Source: Apiotrichum sp. Y4204
Lineage: Eukaryota > Basidiomycota > Tremellomycetes > Trichosporonales > Trichosporonaceae
Reading direction: 5' to 3'
Assembly (NCBI GenBank): GCA_025531455.1
Contig: JAMYHL010000019.1
Span: 186,001 to 250,000 of the forward strand
Length of the DNA stretch: 64,000 bases
In this document: positions 34,224 to 45,539 of the stretch, one piece after another
How the letters are laid out: every line of letters begins with the position of its first letter
Position numbering within the stretch: the first letter of the stretch is position 1
Position numbers and translations under genes: made by a program
The notes under the pieces: model-generated
Databases searched by the model: none
The model's input: the letters and a program-made list of their open reading frames with translations, nothing else
Told to the model about the DNA's origin: nothing

Positions 34224-36106
34224 CTACCTACGCCCACAGCAGAGGAAGCCCAGGCAACCTGAGGAGCGGTTGTTGCCAGCGTAGTCGGCCTCGCCAGCCA
34301 TCTGCTGCGAGTTGCCGGTCGCGCCTCCAGGACGCGAGACGTTCATCGGCGAGATGGGCTGTGCTCCCTTGTTGGCTCCAGTGTTGGTCGAGTCGTAGTT
34401 GTCGTAGCCCATACCGCCACCAGAGGCGAAGGGGTGCCCACCCTGCTGCGACTGGCGGCGCGAGTTTTGGTGAGAAGGTGCCGAAACGCCAACAATCGCC
34501 TGGTTGCTCGCGTTCGGGAGCGCAGAGCCCGACTTGCGAGCCCCCCTTGGGGTGTTGCCACCACCCGAGCCGTTGCGCAACCGGTCGACACGGTCGCCAC
34601 CCCGGTTGTCGCGATTCCGGGTCGGTTGGCGCTGAACATCACCAGACGAGTGCGAGGTGCCGGCCTCCCATCCTTTTCCACCGTTGAGCAGGTTCCAGTC
34701 GTATACCTGGTCATCGACCTCTCCTGCGTTCTGAAGAGCCGTCGCAAACAGGTCCCGCAGGAAGTCGTAGTCGGGTGTCTCGTCAAAGGTCAACTTGCGG
34801 ACATATGACAGGTAAATCGCAAACTCGGCTGCGATGTTAGTTTGAACTCATGACACCGCCATGATACATACCAGGGTAGCCTTCACCGAGCTCCGCGATA
34901 GGGGTGGACTGCTTCTTCTCTCCAATCTTCTCGTACTTCTGCTTGTTTGTCGCCGCCTTGAGGCCCTGCCAAGGGAGACCGCCACGGAGGAAGTAGAAGA
35001 AGACGTGGCCGAGCGCCTCAAGGTCATCACGTCGTGACTGCTCGCGACCAAGGTGGGTGTTGATGGACATGTAACGAGCAGTACCGCTAAGGCTCTTGCG
35101 CTCACGATAAGGAATGTGCTGCTTCGTCTTGGGGTCGCGGTACTGCTTTGCCATTCCGAAGTCGACAACGTGGATGGTACCTGCACCCTTGGTCCCTGGG
35201 CGGCCGATCAGGAAGTTGTCCGGCTTGATATCACGGTAGATGAGGTTCTTCTCGTGGATGGTCTGGACGCGAGAAAGCTGTGTACCGGTTAGCAGGCGGC
35301 CGGGCGGACCAAAAAGTGCGTACCATCTGGCGAGCAGTCATGCAGCACGTCTTGATGGAGAACTTGCGGCCGCACATGTCAAAGAGATCCTCTAGCGACG
35401 GGCCGAGGAGGTCAATAACGAGTATGTTGTGCAGGCCCTCCTGGCCAAAGTAGTACACCTGCGGGATACCGGCTATAGCGGTCAGCGTCGGGAGGTTGAG
35501 CAATCCACTAGACGTACGACATCCGCTGAGAATCTTGTAGCTCCGGTACTCGTCTCGCAACTGAGGGGCATCCGACTTGCGCGGTTCCTAATAATGTGTC
35601 AACTCCGTCTTTCACGAATGTAGCACGGGCCGCAACCTGCCACGGACGCAAAAGCTACTCACAAACTTGATGGCGACGGTCTGCGAGTTGAGAAGGTTGG
35701 TACCTGCAAATCAGCACACCGTAGTTGATCGGGGCAGCAAGGGTCTACTGTAGGCGGGATGGACCGGGCACGCAAACCAGTCAGGCGAGAGCCCTCTCGC
35801 ATTGGATTTTCCATCCGGGAGGTTTCCATTCCGGAGGAATGCTCCGCACACCCGTCATAGACTGGTTGGTACATGAAGCGACGCCCTCGCAGTGTCAAAC
35901 GATGCTAAAGGCCGACGCAGAAGAACGAGAACGGGAAGATATAGGGGTTAATAGTACACACCCTCAAAAATGACTCCGAACGAGCCCTCGCCGATCTTCT
36001 TGCCAACTTTGTAGTGCACGCCGACAATGTTGCTGGAGCTGGACGAGTGGCCGCCGCCAGTCAGATGCGCGCCCGGGTTGGACGCAATTACATGCGTAGT
36101 CGCCAT
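34224..36106 (-). CDS. Casein kinase 1, lipid-anchored (Yck/Cki1 type)
   Basis: Six exons on the minus strand: 35962-36106, 35663-35703, 35518-35587, 35324-35472, 34872-35277 and 34224-34828, encoding 471 residues. The kinase domain is about 30-320: [18 protein letters not shown] (Gly loop), TVAIKF (Lys), [12 protein letters not shown] (catalytic loop), [12 protein letters not shown] and [19 protein letters not shown], all typical of CK1. A Gly/Ser/Asn/Gln-rich tail of about 150 residues ends in [10 protein letters not shown]. Family knowledge: Yck1/2 and fission-yeast Cki1 are palmitoylated on C-terminal Cys pairs and act at the plasma membrane in nutrient sensing, endocytosis and morphogenesis. 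Here the pair is followed by GRR, not terminal. Intron 1 is 258 nt. The remaining introns are 43-75 nt. Confidence 0.96.
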
Positions 36107-36990
36107 GGTGGGTGATGATCGGTGGAGGAGGGAGACGTGGTAGTGGGGACGAGTGGACACGGCCCACGCTTTGCGAATAGACCGGTGAAGACAAGTGGAG
36201 CCGATACGAGCGTGCGAGAGTGTGCGCAACCGACGGGGAGATGCGTTGCGATTCCAATGGGGATAAACCTGTCGATGGCTGCCGCTGGAACGTGTCGCAA
36301 ACAGGTGTAGTGGGTCGTTGAACGGACTCTAAAGGAAGATGCAATGCAGAGGACAAATCCCGAAAGGCGACGTGATGGGACCAACGCGAAAGGCGACGAT
36401 TTAGTGGGAGAGAATGTCGTCGATATTAATATTGAGGTGTCTAGAATAAGAGGAGATGTAAGAGGGACGGAGAGAGAGGACGCGGACAGAGGAGAGGGGA
36501 GAGGATGGGCGGGCGACGAGGGATGGAGAGGGGAGGAGAGGAGGTAGAGAGCGAGTGAGCGAGAGTGGGGAGGGTGAGTGAGAGAGTGTGAGAGGGAGAG
36601 GGTGGGTGGGTGTGTGAGTGTGGGGTTGGGAACAGGAATGGAGAATGGAAGATGATGGTGGACAGAGGAGGAGAGAGCGGGAGGACAGAGAGACGGGCGT
36701 GGAGGGAGGGGGAGGGACGGGAGGACTGCAGGCACACACTGGGGTGGTGGTGGTGGTGGTAATGGTCCAGGTGGTGGTGCAGGTGGTGGTGTGGGTGCTA
36801 TCAAGTCGTGCGGTGTGTGCCCGGCCAGCAAGCCAGCAAGCCAGGGTGTGATGTGGGATGGTATATGGGATGGTATGGTGCAACAGTGTGCGGGGTCAGT
36901 GCGTACGTGCGCGCACGTTGGGTGGGTGGCCTGGGTGGGCGGGGACGCGGGGCGTGAGGGCGCGCGTGTGGACCTGCGCACCGCTGCTAG
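36107..36990 (-). promoter_or_regulatory. Pyrimidine-rich leader/promoter of the CK1 gene
   Basis: Read on the minus strand, 36107 to about 36740 is dominated by CT-rich tracts, then (ACC)n-type repeats near 36741-36792. A 297-codon open frame spans this stretch. Its Ser/Pro/Leu/His composition simply reflects the CT bias, so I treat it as leader and not protein. Confidence 0.45.
36741..36792. repeat. Imperfect GGT trinucleotide repeat
   Basis: Run of GGT units interrupted twice, lying in the CK1 upstream region. Confidence 0.8.
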
Positions 36991-39457
36991 AAAAGGTTAC
37001 CCTGGCTGTACAAAGCAGGCGGCGCGATCACCTTCTTCTCTCGGACCGTTGGCAGCTATACAGGGTCGCTCTAGGCTCTGGGCTCTGGCTTCTGACTCCT
37101 TTTTTTTCGAGTTGGAGAGGAGCTAGTAGTAGTTGAGGGAGGTGGGATGAGTGTGCGTTGGTGGGATCGTGTCAATGTGCATGAGGGTAGGAACTGGGAG
37201 GGCTTGGGAGGGAAGGCGCAAAGGGGGACACGCTTACGCTCACGCAGGACGGAAAGGCAGCGGAAGGAAGGTCAAGGCCGTTCGCTGGATATGCTCGCCC
37301 CTGTGCACGATCCGGACGGGTCGAACGGAAAGGAATGAACCGGAGTAGAGGGAAGCCAGGGGCACAAGGACGCAAGGCCAGGGCGAGCACACGAGCACAG
37401 GGGGAATCCCCGGGGGCACAAGGGGGAGGCACGAAACCCGCCAGAGATCTCCCCTTCTTCACATTTTTGCTTTTGTGTGTGTGAAAAAGGATACACAAAA
37501 AAAAAAAGAAAGGAAAAAAAAAAAAAAAAAGATACACACTGTCCCGCACACAAAGGATTGAGGACTATCATGGTTACCGTCTTTTTATTAGCTTGTTCTG
37601 AATTGCGCAATAGGTACCAGTTAATGCAGGGTATTCCCGCATATCTGAAGTCCAGGCCCACCAAACAACGAAACCCACAAAGGCTACACATCCAGATGTC
37701 GCAAGATCGCAAGATCTTGAATGAAGTCATTCATCTCGGCCATCATGGACCATGGATTTGGTGAGTGACAACGCGTATTGAGCGGCAACACACTGGCAAT
37801 ACTCGGGTATATAAAACAATTATTGTGCTCCTGCAAGCTTCACGGGCGCCTGGTCTGGAGCACCTTCAGAGGTTGCCAAAACCGCCCCGCTGCCACTAGA
37901 CTATCACCACCATTCAAAGGTAGTATGTTACATGAAGGCAGGTTTGACATCGTGACAGTGGCGCCGCCGTCTAACCCATCCACTGAACGTTGGGCTACAA
38001 ACAAGCTTTGAAGGCGTGCAGTTGATTCAAGGCTTCCTGCTCATTGCCATACCGAGCTACGCGTCACGGAACATAGGCCTGCTCCCCTAGCCCAAGCTGA
38101 TATCTCACTTGACCACTTGTTACTCGAAGTAGCCTCAGTCGCCAGACATTCGCTGACTACTGACAAAGGCGACCATGGTCGCCGTATGAGCTGCTCACAC
38201 GACTGACATGACAACCCAAACAACACCAGCACGCGCCCCCTCCGATCAGTAAGCGCCGCATGGCCGGGAGAGATTGAAATGGCTGGGCTCGGACGTCAGG
38301 CTCGGCCAATGACTGTCGACGTGGGGTTGGTGTCGCGTGGCCCGTCACCGGGTGGGCAACGCCCTCCAGCTGTGTCGAGACCGACATCCAGGGGCCGAAT
38401 GTCCTGGATCCAGGCTACAAATCCAGGAGCCTGGATGCCTAAATACCTGGACCGCGCCGCGCCCGGATGGACCGGAACGCAGCTGAACGTTGGTCCGCGA
38501 TTCATGGCACTAGGCTGGCCGGTCGGGTTGGTCTGATCTGGTATCTATCGCGCTACCGGGTCTAGTGGTAGATTTTCAAGCGCGGCGGCCCACCTCGGTC
38601 AGGAACACTCGGGTACTCCGGCCTGTCTTCTGCGACACCTGTGCATTGCTTGACCCAGTCGACCCAGCTTGCTCTGAGCGCAGGCTCAAACTGCAACAAG
38701 CTGAAAGTGGCCCATCTGTAGCGACAGGCTCCCAACGCGCAGCTCTTCACGGTTGCGAAAGGCGTGCGTTTTTCCAAATGCTGCGTTGGCAGAGCGAACT
38801 GTGCGCGACATCTGTCAGTCTCTGAGCTGTCACCACGTCGTTTAACCGTTGATCGCGGTGACAGATGCACCGCGTGCACCGTTTCTCTTGATACAGAACA
38901 TCTACGACACGTCCACCTTATCCTTGATCCGTAACCTGTTGACGTTCCGCGTTCCTCGATATCTTGAATATGCGCGACATGGGCGACAGGGTCTCTGTGA
39001 GGCACCATATTGGCCATCAAACAAAACCGTGCCACACACCCGGTATTTTTCGGTCTTACCTACCAAGACGCAAGATGTGTGGAGGCCAGATCTCGCGGAC
39101 TGCAAAATGATCTCCGCTCACCTTATCCTCCACACGCGGCCGGTTTGCTCCCGCGCAACCCAACGTCACCACCAACTTCGCCAGAAACTCGACCACAAAC
39201 AATATCGCTCGCACTTGTTCCTCGTTCCACTTCTCACCTTCATTTGCCTGTCGGTTCTCACTCGCATCTCATCTCACGACCTCACGATTGCCTAGGCGTC
39301 ACAGTCAGCTTAGTAGCCGGTCTGACTGCGCCATTGGAATTCCTTTCTGTTGATCGCTTGGGATTGAGCGCGCGTTCGCTTCCCTCCGCCTCACCACTTC
39401 CTCGAGTCGCGCCGACGCGTTCTTGATCTACCAATTGACAAGCGTATTGAAGACACG
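36991..39457. other. Intergenic, about 2.5 kb between CK1 and LSM8
   Basis: No gene is recognised. It holds A-rich tracts (37497-37507 and a 17-A run at 37514-37530), a block of short inverted repeats at 38403-38436, and C/T-rich sequence from about 39120 that probably leads into LSM8. Frames up to 157 codons occur on both strands without splice or domain support. Confidence 0.5.
38403..38436. repeat. Adjacent inverted repeats
   Basis: CCTGGATCCAGG (38403-38414) is a perfect 12-bp palindrome. ATCCAGGAGCCTGGAT (38421-38436) pairs 7 bp around a 2-nt centre. Both share the CCAGG core. Function unknown. Confidence 0.8.
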
Positions 39458-40566
39458 ATGTCAGGACTTGACGGATTCCGCGATCGTGAGTATGTGGTCA
39501 ATGAGTGCATGTGGACAGCTGGGCACTATGTGTCGGAGATTGTTGTGACCACCACTGGAGCCCGTTTTCATTGTTCTTTGCGGCAACGAAGACAGCTTGA
39601 TCCAAATGGTCAAGCCGCTGCATCTTACCGAATTTAACGCCTTCTAAAATTACGTCTCGAATGCTGACAACCAGAGCTCGTGCAGGTGGTTCTATACGAC
39701 GGGCGCGTCATTGTTGTGGGTATCATCATGCTTCTCTTTCTGGCTTTCGCCAACCCCGAGCTAAGGAGAAGGCAGGGTTCTGCTTAGTCGGCAAGACTTT
39801 GGGGCAGCAATTACTTACCGACTCACCACCGGCTCAAAACTAACACCACAGGGAAAGCTGAAGGGAAACGACAATTTCTGCAATCTCATCCTCTCGGACA
39901 GTGTGGAGCGCGAGTACTCGTCCGATAAGGGCGTCGAGATGATTCCGTTGGGGTTATACATGATCAAGGGCGATAACATGTGAGTAGAAAGTCTTGATTC
40001 TGCTTCAGGGCGGAGAAATGGAGTAAAGGCTTGCCGTGTCTGTGGTCAAGTTGGCAACAGTAGCCGCGCCCCCAAGTTTTCGTCAATGGTCATTCCGTTC
40101 TCTCTCAGAACAGTGGGCGTGGAGCGATAGAGCGCATAGAGGGATTGCAGCCTGGGAGGTCTGATCCCTTAGCGCAAGACCTGATATACTTACCCACTGT
40201 CATATTTTGGGTTCACAAGAGCTGGGCGTCGGAGCTGTGTTCTCACCGGGGCAAAACCCTGTTCTCTCCGGGACGACCTGAGACAGGATGTCGTGACCCT
40301 CGACCGTGCTGGGCAGCGCGTTTTGTTATGGTTTTGTTGGGGTGCGCCTGTGTGTCCTCTTGAGCAGTGTTAGGCGACCATCTATTGTTCCACAGCCTAG
40401 GATTTCCCATTTAGAGGCCTTCCCGCCACCTTTTCTACTCAGCCCGCTCCTCCGCAAATATCCCGCTAACTCCAGTGCCCTGGTTGCAGAGGTTGACGAG
40501 GACAAGGACGCATCGCTGGACTACTCGGAGATCATGGCCGAGCCTCTGAACGAGGTGCGGTATTGA
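39458..40566 (+). CDS. LSM8: LSM8, U6 snRNA-associated Sm-like protein
   Basis: Four exons: 39458-39485, 39675-39715, 39852-39979 and 40476-40566, encoding 95 residues, as in human and yeast Lsm8. Sm1 reads VVLYDGRVIVGKLKGNDN, then NLILSDSVEREYSS, and Sm2 reads LGLYMIKGDNIALVAEVDE. The acidic C-terminal stretch ends in AEPLNEV, close to the AEPLN signature of Lsm8 orthologues. It is part of the nuclear Lsm2-8 ring that binds the U6 3' end for splicing. The introns are 189, 136 and 496 nt, together nearly three times the coding length (288 nt) and far longer than elsewhere in this window. The second donor (GTGGGT after GTT) was chosen because it gives the RVIVGKLKG block. Confidence 0.93.
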
Positions 40567-42246
40567 TGGAGATCGCGAGACGACGGTCGAGGACAGACCA
40601 CACGGGAGGACGGCGCAAGTAGGGAGCTACAGCAAGGGATGGGGTATTGGGTATGAGGCAACGGGACAATCTGAATCCCCATGGGTCATACAGTAGACTG
40701 AGCCGCATATCTGGCAAGACGAAGAGCTCAATTGCCGGTGCGGCGCTTATCACAATGCATGTACATTACGCATCAGCTGGATTGAGTACTCAAAAGGAAA
40801 GGTGCGGGATGTGAGCAGGCCATTACGACTTGCACCACTACGACTTCTGATCCCACGTCGTGTAAACTTACCAGCTTTCTGCCCGAAGCGAGGGTTGCAA
40901 CAACGAACGATATCAAGTCGCATCAACAGCCATGTTTGTTAGACCCTCCCACCGCCCATGTCCCACATACGATAGGCACGGTGATCCAGACCACTAGATT
41001 ATCAAGACCCAGACCCGACCGCGGCCCCGAACTCCCCATTAGACTCTGGACCCAGACACCCGACCCAACCCAGACCACTGGGTTTACGCACCACGACAAC
41101 GCTCCACCGCCCACCCGTGCCTCTGATTAAACTGGGAGATGCCGCATTCCGCCTGCCGGAGACGATGGTAATGTACATACTCTTCGGGCGTGAGTCACTG
41201 CCGCGTCACATGATCATGCTTAATCGCGGCCCCGCGGGCCGGGGTGCAAGACATGGACATACAATGCCCAGACCGTAAGGGATGTCCGATCGGTGGAGCC
41301 TTGGGTTAAAGTGTTCTGGGGTCATGGAAATCTACTGGCCCTGTGGCGCCTGTGGTCTCCGGTGCACCGGTCGAGTCAAGAGGTCAGAAGCAGTACATCC
41401 AAGGGCTCTGATCCTCGTTTCGTTGCATCGCGACAAGGGATCGGCATCGTTTCGGTCTTGCTGCTCTTAACAAGGTGCAATCTCAACCTCAAACGCAGTA
41501 ATGAGTCCGGCATGTCGAGGGTATGACGTCTGTTCCGGTCTCTTGGCAATAGACTGTAGGCACGCTTCTCTGCCCCGCCCGGCCTTTGACCGGTACGCGG
41601 GGTGCAGACAGATTACCGGCTTCGACTGTCTCTTGTCCACTGGTGAGCCACGATTGTTGCTCTTGAGTAGTGGGTGTACGGTTGGTATGCTGGGCGGTAG
41701 CTAGCCGTGTGTAAGCAGATACGCATGGGGCGGGGAACTATGAGGTGCTGCTTTTTGCTGCAGCTCCAGGTAGAGCCGACCAACGGAGTGGATGGCTATT
41801 ACTTAGGCCAGATTCGATTTGTAACTATAGACAGCTCCAAGTTCCCAGTGGAGCGGGCACGAGGCACGGATGAACGCAATCTCCGCTGCCCAATGCGCTC
41901 CCAATGGGAGACCACGATAGAGCACGATGTGCATGCCTATCTACAGCCCATCTACAATCTATAATAACTTATCCTTTGGTGAACAATGCAACAATGGGTA
42001 CACACGAGGCCACACACCCGTAGTATCGCTCTGAAGCAGATCGGGATCTGGTCATCACAGGTGCCACACTCGCTGGCTCGTCGCAGGCGTCGTACGTCGC
42101 GTACAGCGTGGAGCGGGCATGGAGCACGGTGTGTGAACTGTGCGGTATGCATCCACAACAACAACTCACCACGATGCGACATAGTGGGGACAGTGATCAA
42201 TGTGTTTCGGCTCCCACGGCGACTGAATCACCAACTGGCGGACCAG

Positions 42247-42305
42247 TCACGGCCTCACGGACGTCACGGCTCACGGCTCACGGCTCACGTTTCACGGCGT
42301 CACGG
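42247..42305. repeat. Short tandem repeat, TCACGGC-like heptamers
   Basis: About eight copies of (T/G)CACGG with 1-3 nt between them, three of them perfect GGCTCACGGC-phase heptamers. The tract is non-coding. Confidence 0.75.
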
Positions 42306-44962
42306 ACTGCGCATGGCAGCCAGACGCCACGGTGGTGAAACCGGAGAACCCGGAGGCATGCTGCGGCAGAGACAGTGCGGCTGCCTGCCTCTTCCAGATG
42401 CATACTGAGTCGCCCAATTCTCTTCAATTTGCGGTCCGTGGCAGAGACACCCGGTTGAGATGAATGAGTGGCGGTGCGGTGATGCACCAATCTGCCTTAG
42501 AATGCCACGACACACGCTATACAAAAGACACATCGCGATGTTCCTCGTGTCGCGCTGCATCTTTCGAAACTTGGACCGACTTACCGTCTGCATGGTGTCG
42601 CAGGTAAACCGTTGCTGACTGCCGACATATACCAGCCGTCCCCTACAGAAGGAGTCCAGACTTTCAGAACACCCTGCAACTCTCGGTCCAGAATCCGTCG
42701 GCCTCCAATCGTCATCTGTTCCATGTGGTCTGTTTGGGTGTTTGGGTAACATGTCGGACCAGGTTCGGCGCTCGGCCCAAAGGTTGACTCCAACCGCATG
42801 CACGCATGCCGGAAGATGCCGAAATTCGTTCCATGAATGCAGAGGTGCCGGCGCTGCCGCGCGTTTAAACTTGGTTGGGTTTCGCTAACGCGACTTTTGT
42901 CTTTACGCTTGTGAGGATATGGGAGTGAGTTCTGATAGGCCGGGTGATGCAGCACCAACGAGAGCCCAAGATCGACTACTGGTATTGGCTGAACACTCGG
43001 AGATGTGGGATGTACAGTCAATAGTACTGTCCAAGGAGCTGCCGTTGAGAGCTGAATCACTGCATATCACTGGCTCGGAGCTGCCACAGGTCCGTTCCCA
43101 GTGCAGGGTTCGCTGCGTCTAGCGCGGAACATGGTTCGTCGGAATCAAGGACCTAAGGACAAGGATACGCGAGAAGGCGCACGCGAGGACAAGCCCGACG
43201 TCGTCCTGTCGACGGCGATCAAACCCAACGGAAAAGGACGAGAAGCTAGAAACCAGAACCTTGCAGTCATGTATGGATTCGAAAAGGCCAAAGCTAGCCA
43301 GGACTGATTGCCGAAATTGAAACGCTATCCCGAAGCCTCGAGATCGGGAAGATTACATTGTGGGCTGTACGACACTTTTCTGGGAGCTGGGAGCAGCTCC
43401 GCTCGTCGTCGTGCAGCTCAACACAAACAATTACTGACATTTAACCTTGATTCTAGAGGTATGGGGCGCTTCGTCCCGCTAATTTCCCCAGGCCGGGGAG
43501 CGCAACAACCTCATGCTCAACAGCCTCCACATGGGGCAGAGCTCAAGGCACGGTCGCCTGCGGTTTTTATACTTCTCTGCAGCTTCGTCGGCAGGAGTTT
43601 GGCAGACAACGCAGCTCGTTCAAGGTGAGATGCTGGTGCTGTCTTCTCATGCTTCTGAGCTCACATGGGTTCTTCCTGAGCCTGCCGAGAAAAGCTGCGC
43701 AACAGACAGCCGGCGTTCGCAATCTCGAGCAGCCCAGTCGCGGCCAGTCGCGATTTGCTAGGCCAAGCCGCATCATCCAGCACAGTATAGGGATTTTTCA
43801 GGGCGTTTGGCTTTACAGGTGCAGACTGCGCTCAACGGTTAAATTATCTCTGCAATCGCTTACGCGATGTTACGTACATCTCCATGCTCTGAGCTGGATA
43901 CGTTGGGCTCTGCATGCAGCTCACAACTGGTCTGGCAAGCAGAGATGTGCGAGATTCTGCCTCAATAGCCAGAGGAGGAGGGAAGACGAACGGGCCCGTA
44001 ATAACCATGCGGATTGCTTTGTGGCGAATTGTGGCACTTCAGCATTCTCGCCACCAGTTGGTTCGTTGTATTTGGGCCTTGGGGCTGTATTGTGTGGAGG
44101 CAGAAAGGCAGAGTGTGATTATTAATTCTTCTCGCCTACTTGGTATTTGGTTTTTGAGACGGAGGCATTTTTCTATTTTCATGGCCTTCCCATTATTTTT
44201 GGGTCGCATGGTCCCGCGGCCTGCGTCCAGGCTACTAAGTACGGCGCCTGCAACGCAGCAATCGCATAGGGCCAAAGGGTGGCCCACACTACATCGTCGC
44301 ATGCGCTCACCACCACTTGCCGCATGCTACGTGCGCCGTCCCTACCAGAGGCCAAAGGGGTGCTGGATGCTTAGTGTGTATCAGTGTAATGCCAGCAGCT
44401 ACCAAGGATCTTGATCACTATCGAATACGATGGAAGGCCCAATGAAGTGGACACAGTGCTCAGCAGTGTTCCTCAACCCTGAATTGGGTCAACAAAGGCA
44501 TGGGAGCCGAGGACCGCCTGGTTGCCACAATCGGGTCGTGGCGCGCGGTCTGAAGAAGCGATTGTCGGCCACCGTGTCGGGGTTAAAAAGGACGCCCGAG
44601 CCCTGACTATCCCTGGAAGGGACCTGAACAGGCATGGAGGTTCCTGAAAAATAGCGCGGTGTTTTCGATCGGCTGTCGAGACGGGACCAGGAGCGGTAGG
44701 CTTCGGCCTCGGGCTTTCTACCTTGACATGCCCATATCTGTGGGCAACCTATCAGCCGTCTGCCTGGCGACTGGTTGGCTCTGTCGCTGTCTGGCAGAGG
44801 AACGGGGCACACTGTACGTACACAGATCCATTCATTATTTGGTATCAACAGATGGACGTGCGACGCCGCTGCTCCTTTCCCAACTGGCAAGTCGCTGTCA
44901 ACGAACGCCGTCAAGGAGGCCGAGATGCCGACGGCGCGGCGCCTCGGCTGTATCGACGAGCA

Positions 44963-44975
44963 GGGGGGGGGGGGG
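44963..44975. repeat. Homopolymer G13
   Basis: Run of 13 G in non-coding DNA, equal in length to the one at 10453-10465. Length may be affected by sequencing error. Confidence 0.8.
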
Positions 44976-45539
44976 CTTTCTTTTCCTGTTCTTCTCAGTG
45001 CGATCAAAGGCTTTGGAAGAGAACACAGAGGTGCAGCGAGCGACCAGGGACGACGGCATTCGGGCATAATACAGGTTACAGGCCATTCCATGGATTAAAA
45101 AAGTCGAACGGTGCCTTGCATGCCTGTTGCATGTTGCAGCATCGCAGCCTCTAGCCTGTGGCCTGTGGGGCGTCAGATTTGAGAGCCTGTCTCGCAGCTT
45201 GGGTATCGCAGTCGTGGCGGTTGTGGCGGTGGGCTTGCCGGGCTTGGCCCTCTCGTCCCTTAGCGCCTCATGTTGTGTTGTGAGCAGTGACAGTGAATCA
45301 GAGTGGTGGATGAGGTCAAGAGATCCATCATTCTGCCCCCACCAGGTTCGGCCGGGGTGGAGTGGTGTGGTGGTGCAGCATCGGAAGTGTCCGAGGCGTT
45401 GAATGCACCAACGATGCAAAGCAGAATGTCGGCTGCAGTAGCTGATATCGACTCTGCCCCTTCTTATCCCATCGAAACTAAAAGTCATCACCTCATCATC
45501 TCGACTTACCAACCAACACACGGTCAACACTGACTCATC

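Larger units (their letters stand above)
40567..45539. other. Intergenic, about 5 kb gene-poor
   Basis: No supportable gene. A small basic frame at 43101-43307 (68 codons, VRRNQGPKDKDTREG...) has no recognised relative. There is a TCACGG repeat at 42247-42305, and a 13-G run at 44963-44975. Short inverted repeats such as ACCCAGACCACTGGGT occur near 41074-41089. Part of this interval should be promoter DNA for the large gene at 47976. Confidence 0.45.

Noticed and set aside
36088..36981. 297-codon minus-strand frame rich in Ser, Pro, Leu and His
   Set aside because: It overlaps the CK1 start and a CT-biased leader. Composition follows base bias, and there is no domain.
43101..43307. 68-codon basic frame (contains VRRNQGPKDKDTREG)
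   Set aside because: No homologue recognised, no clear promoter or splice support. Too short to call.
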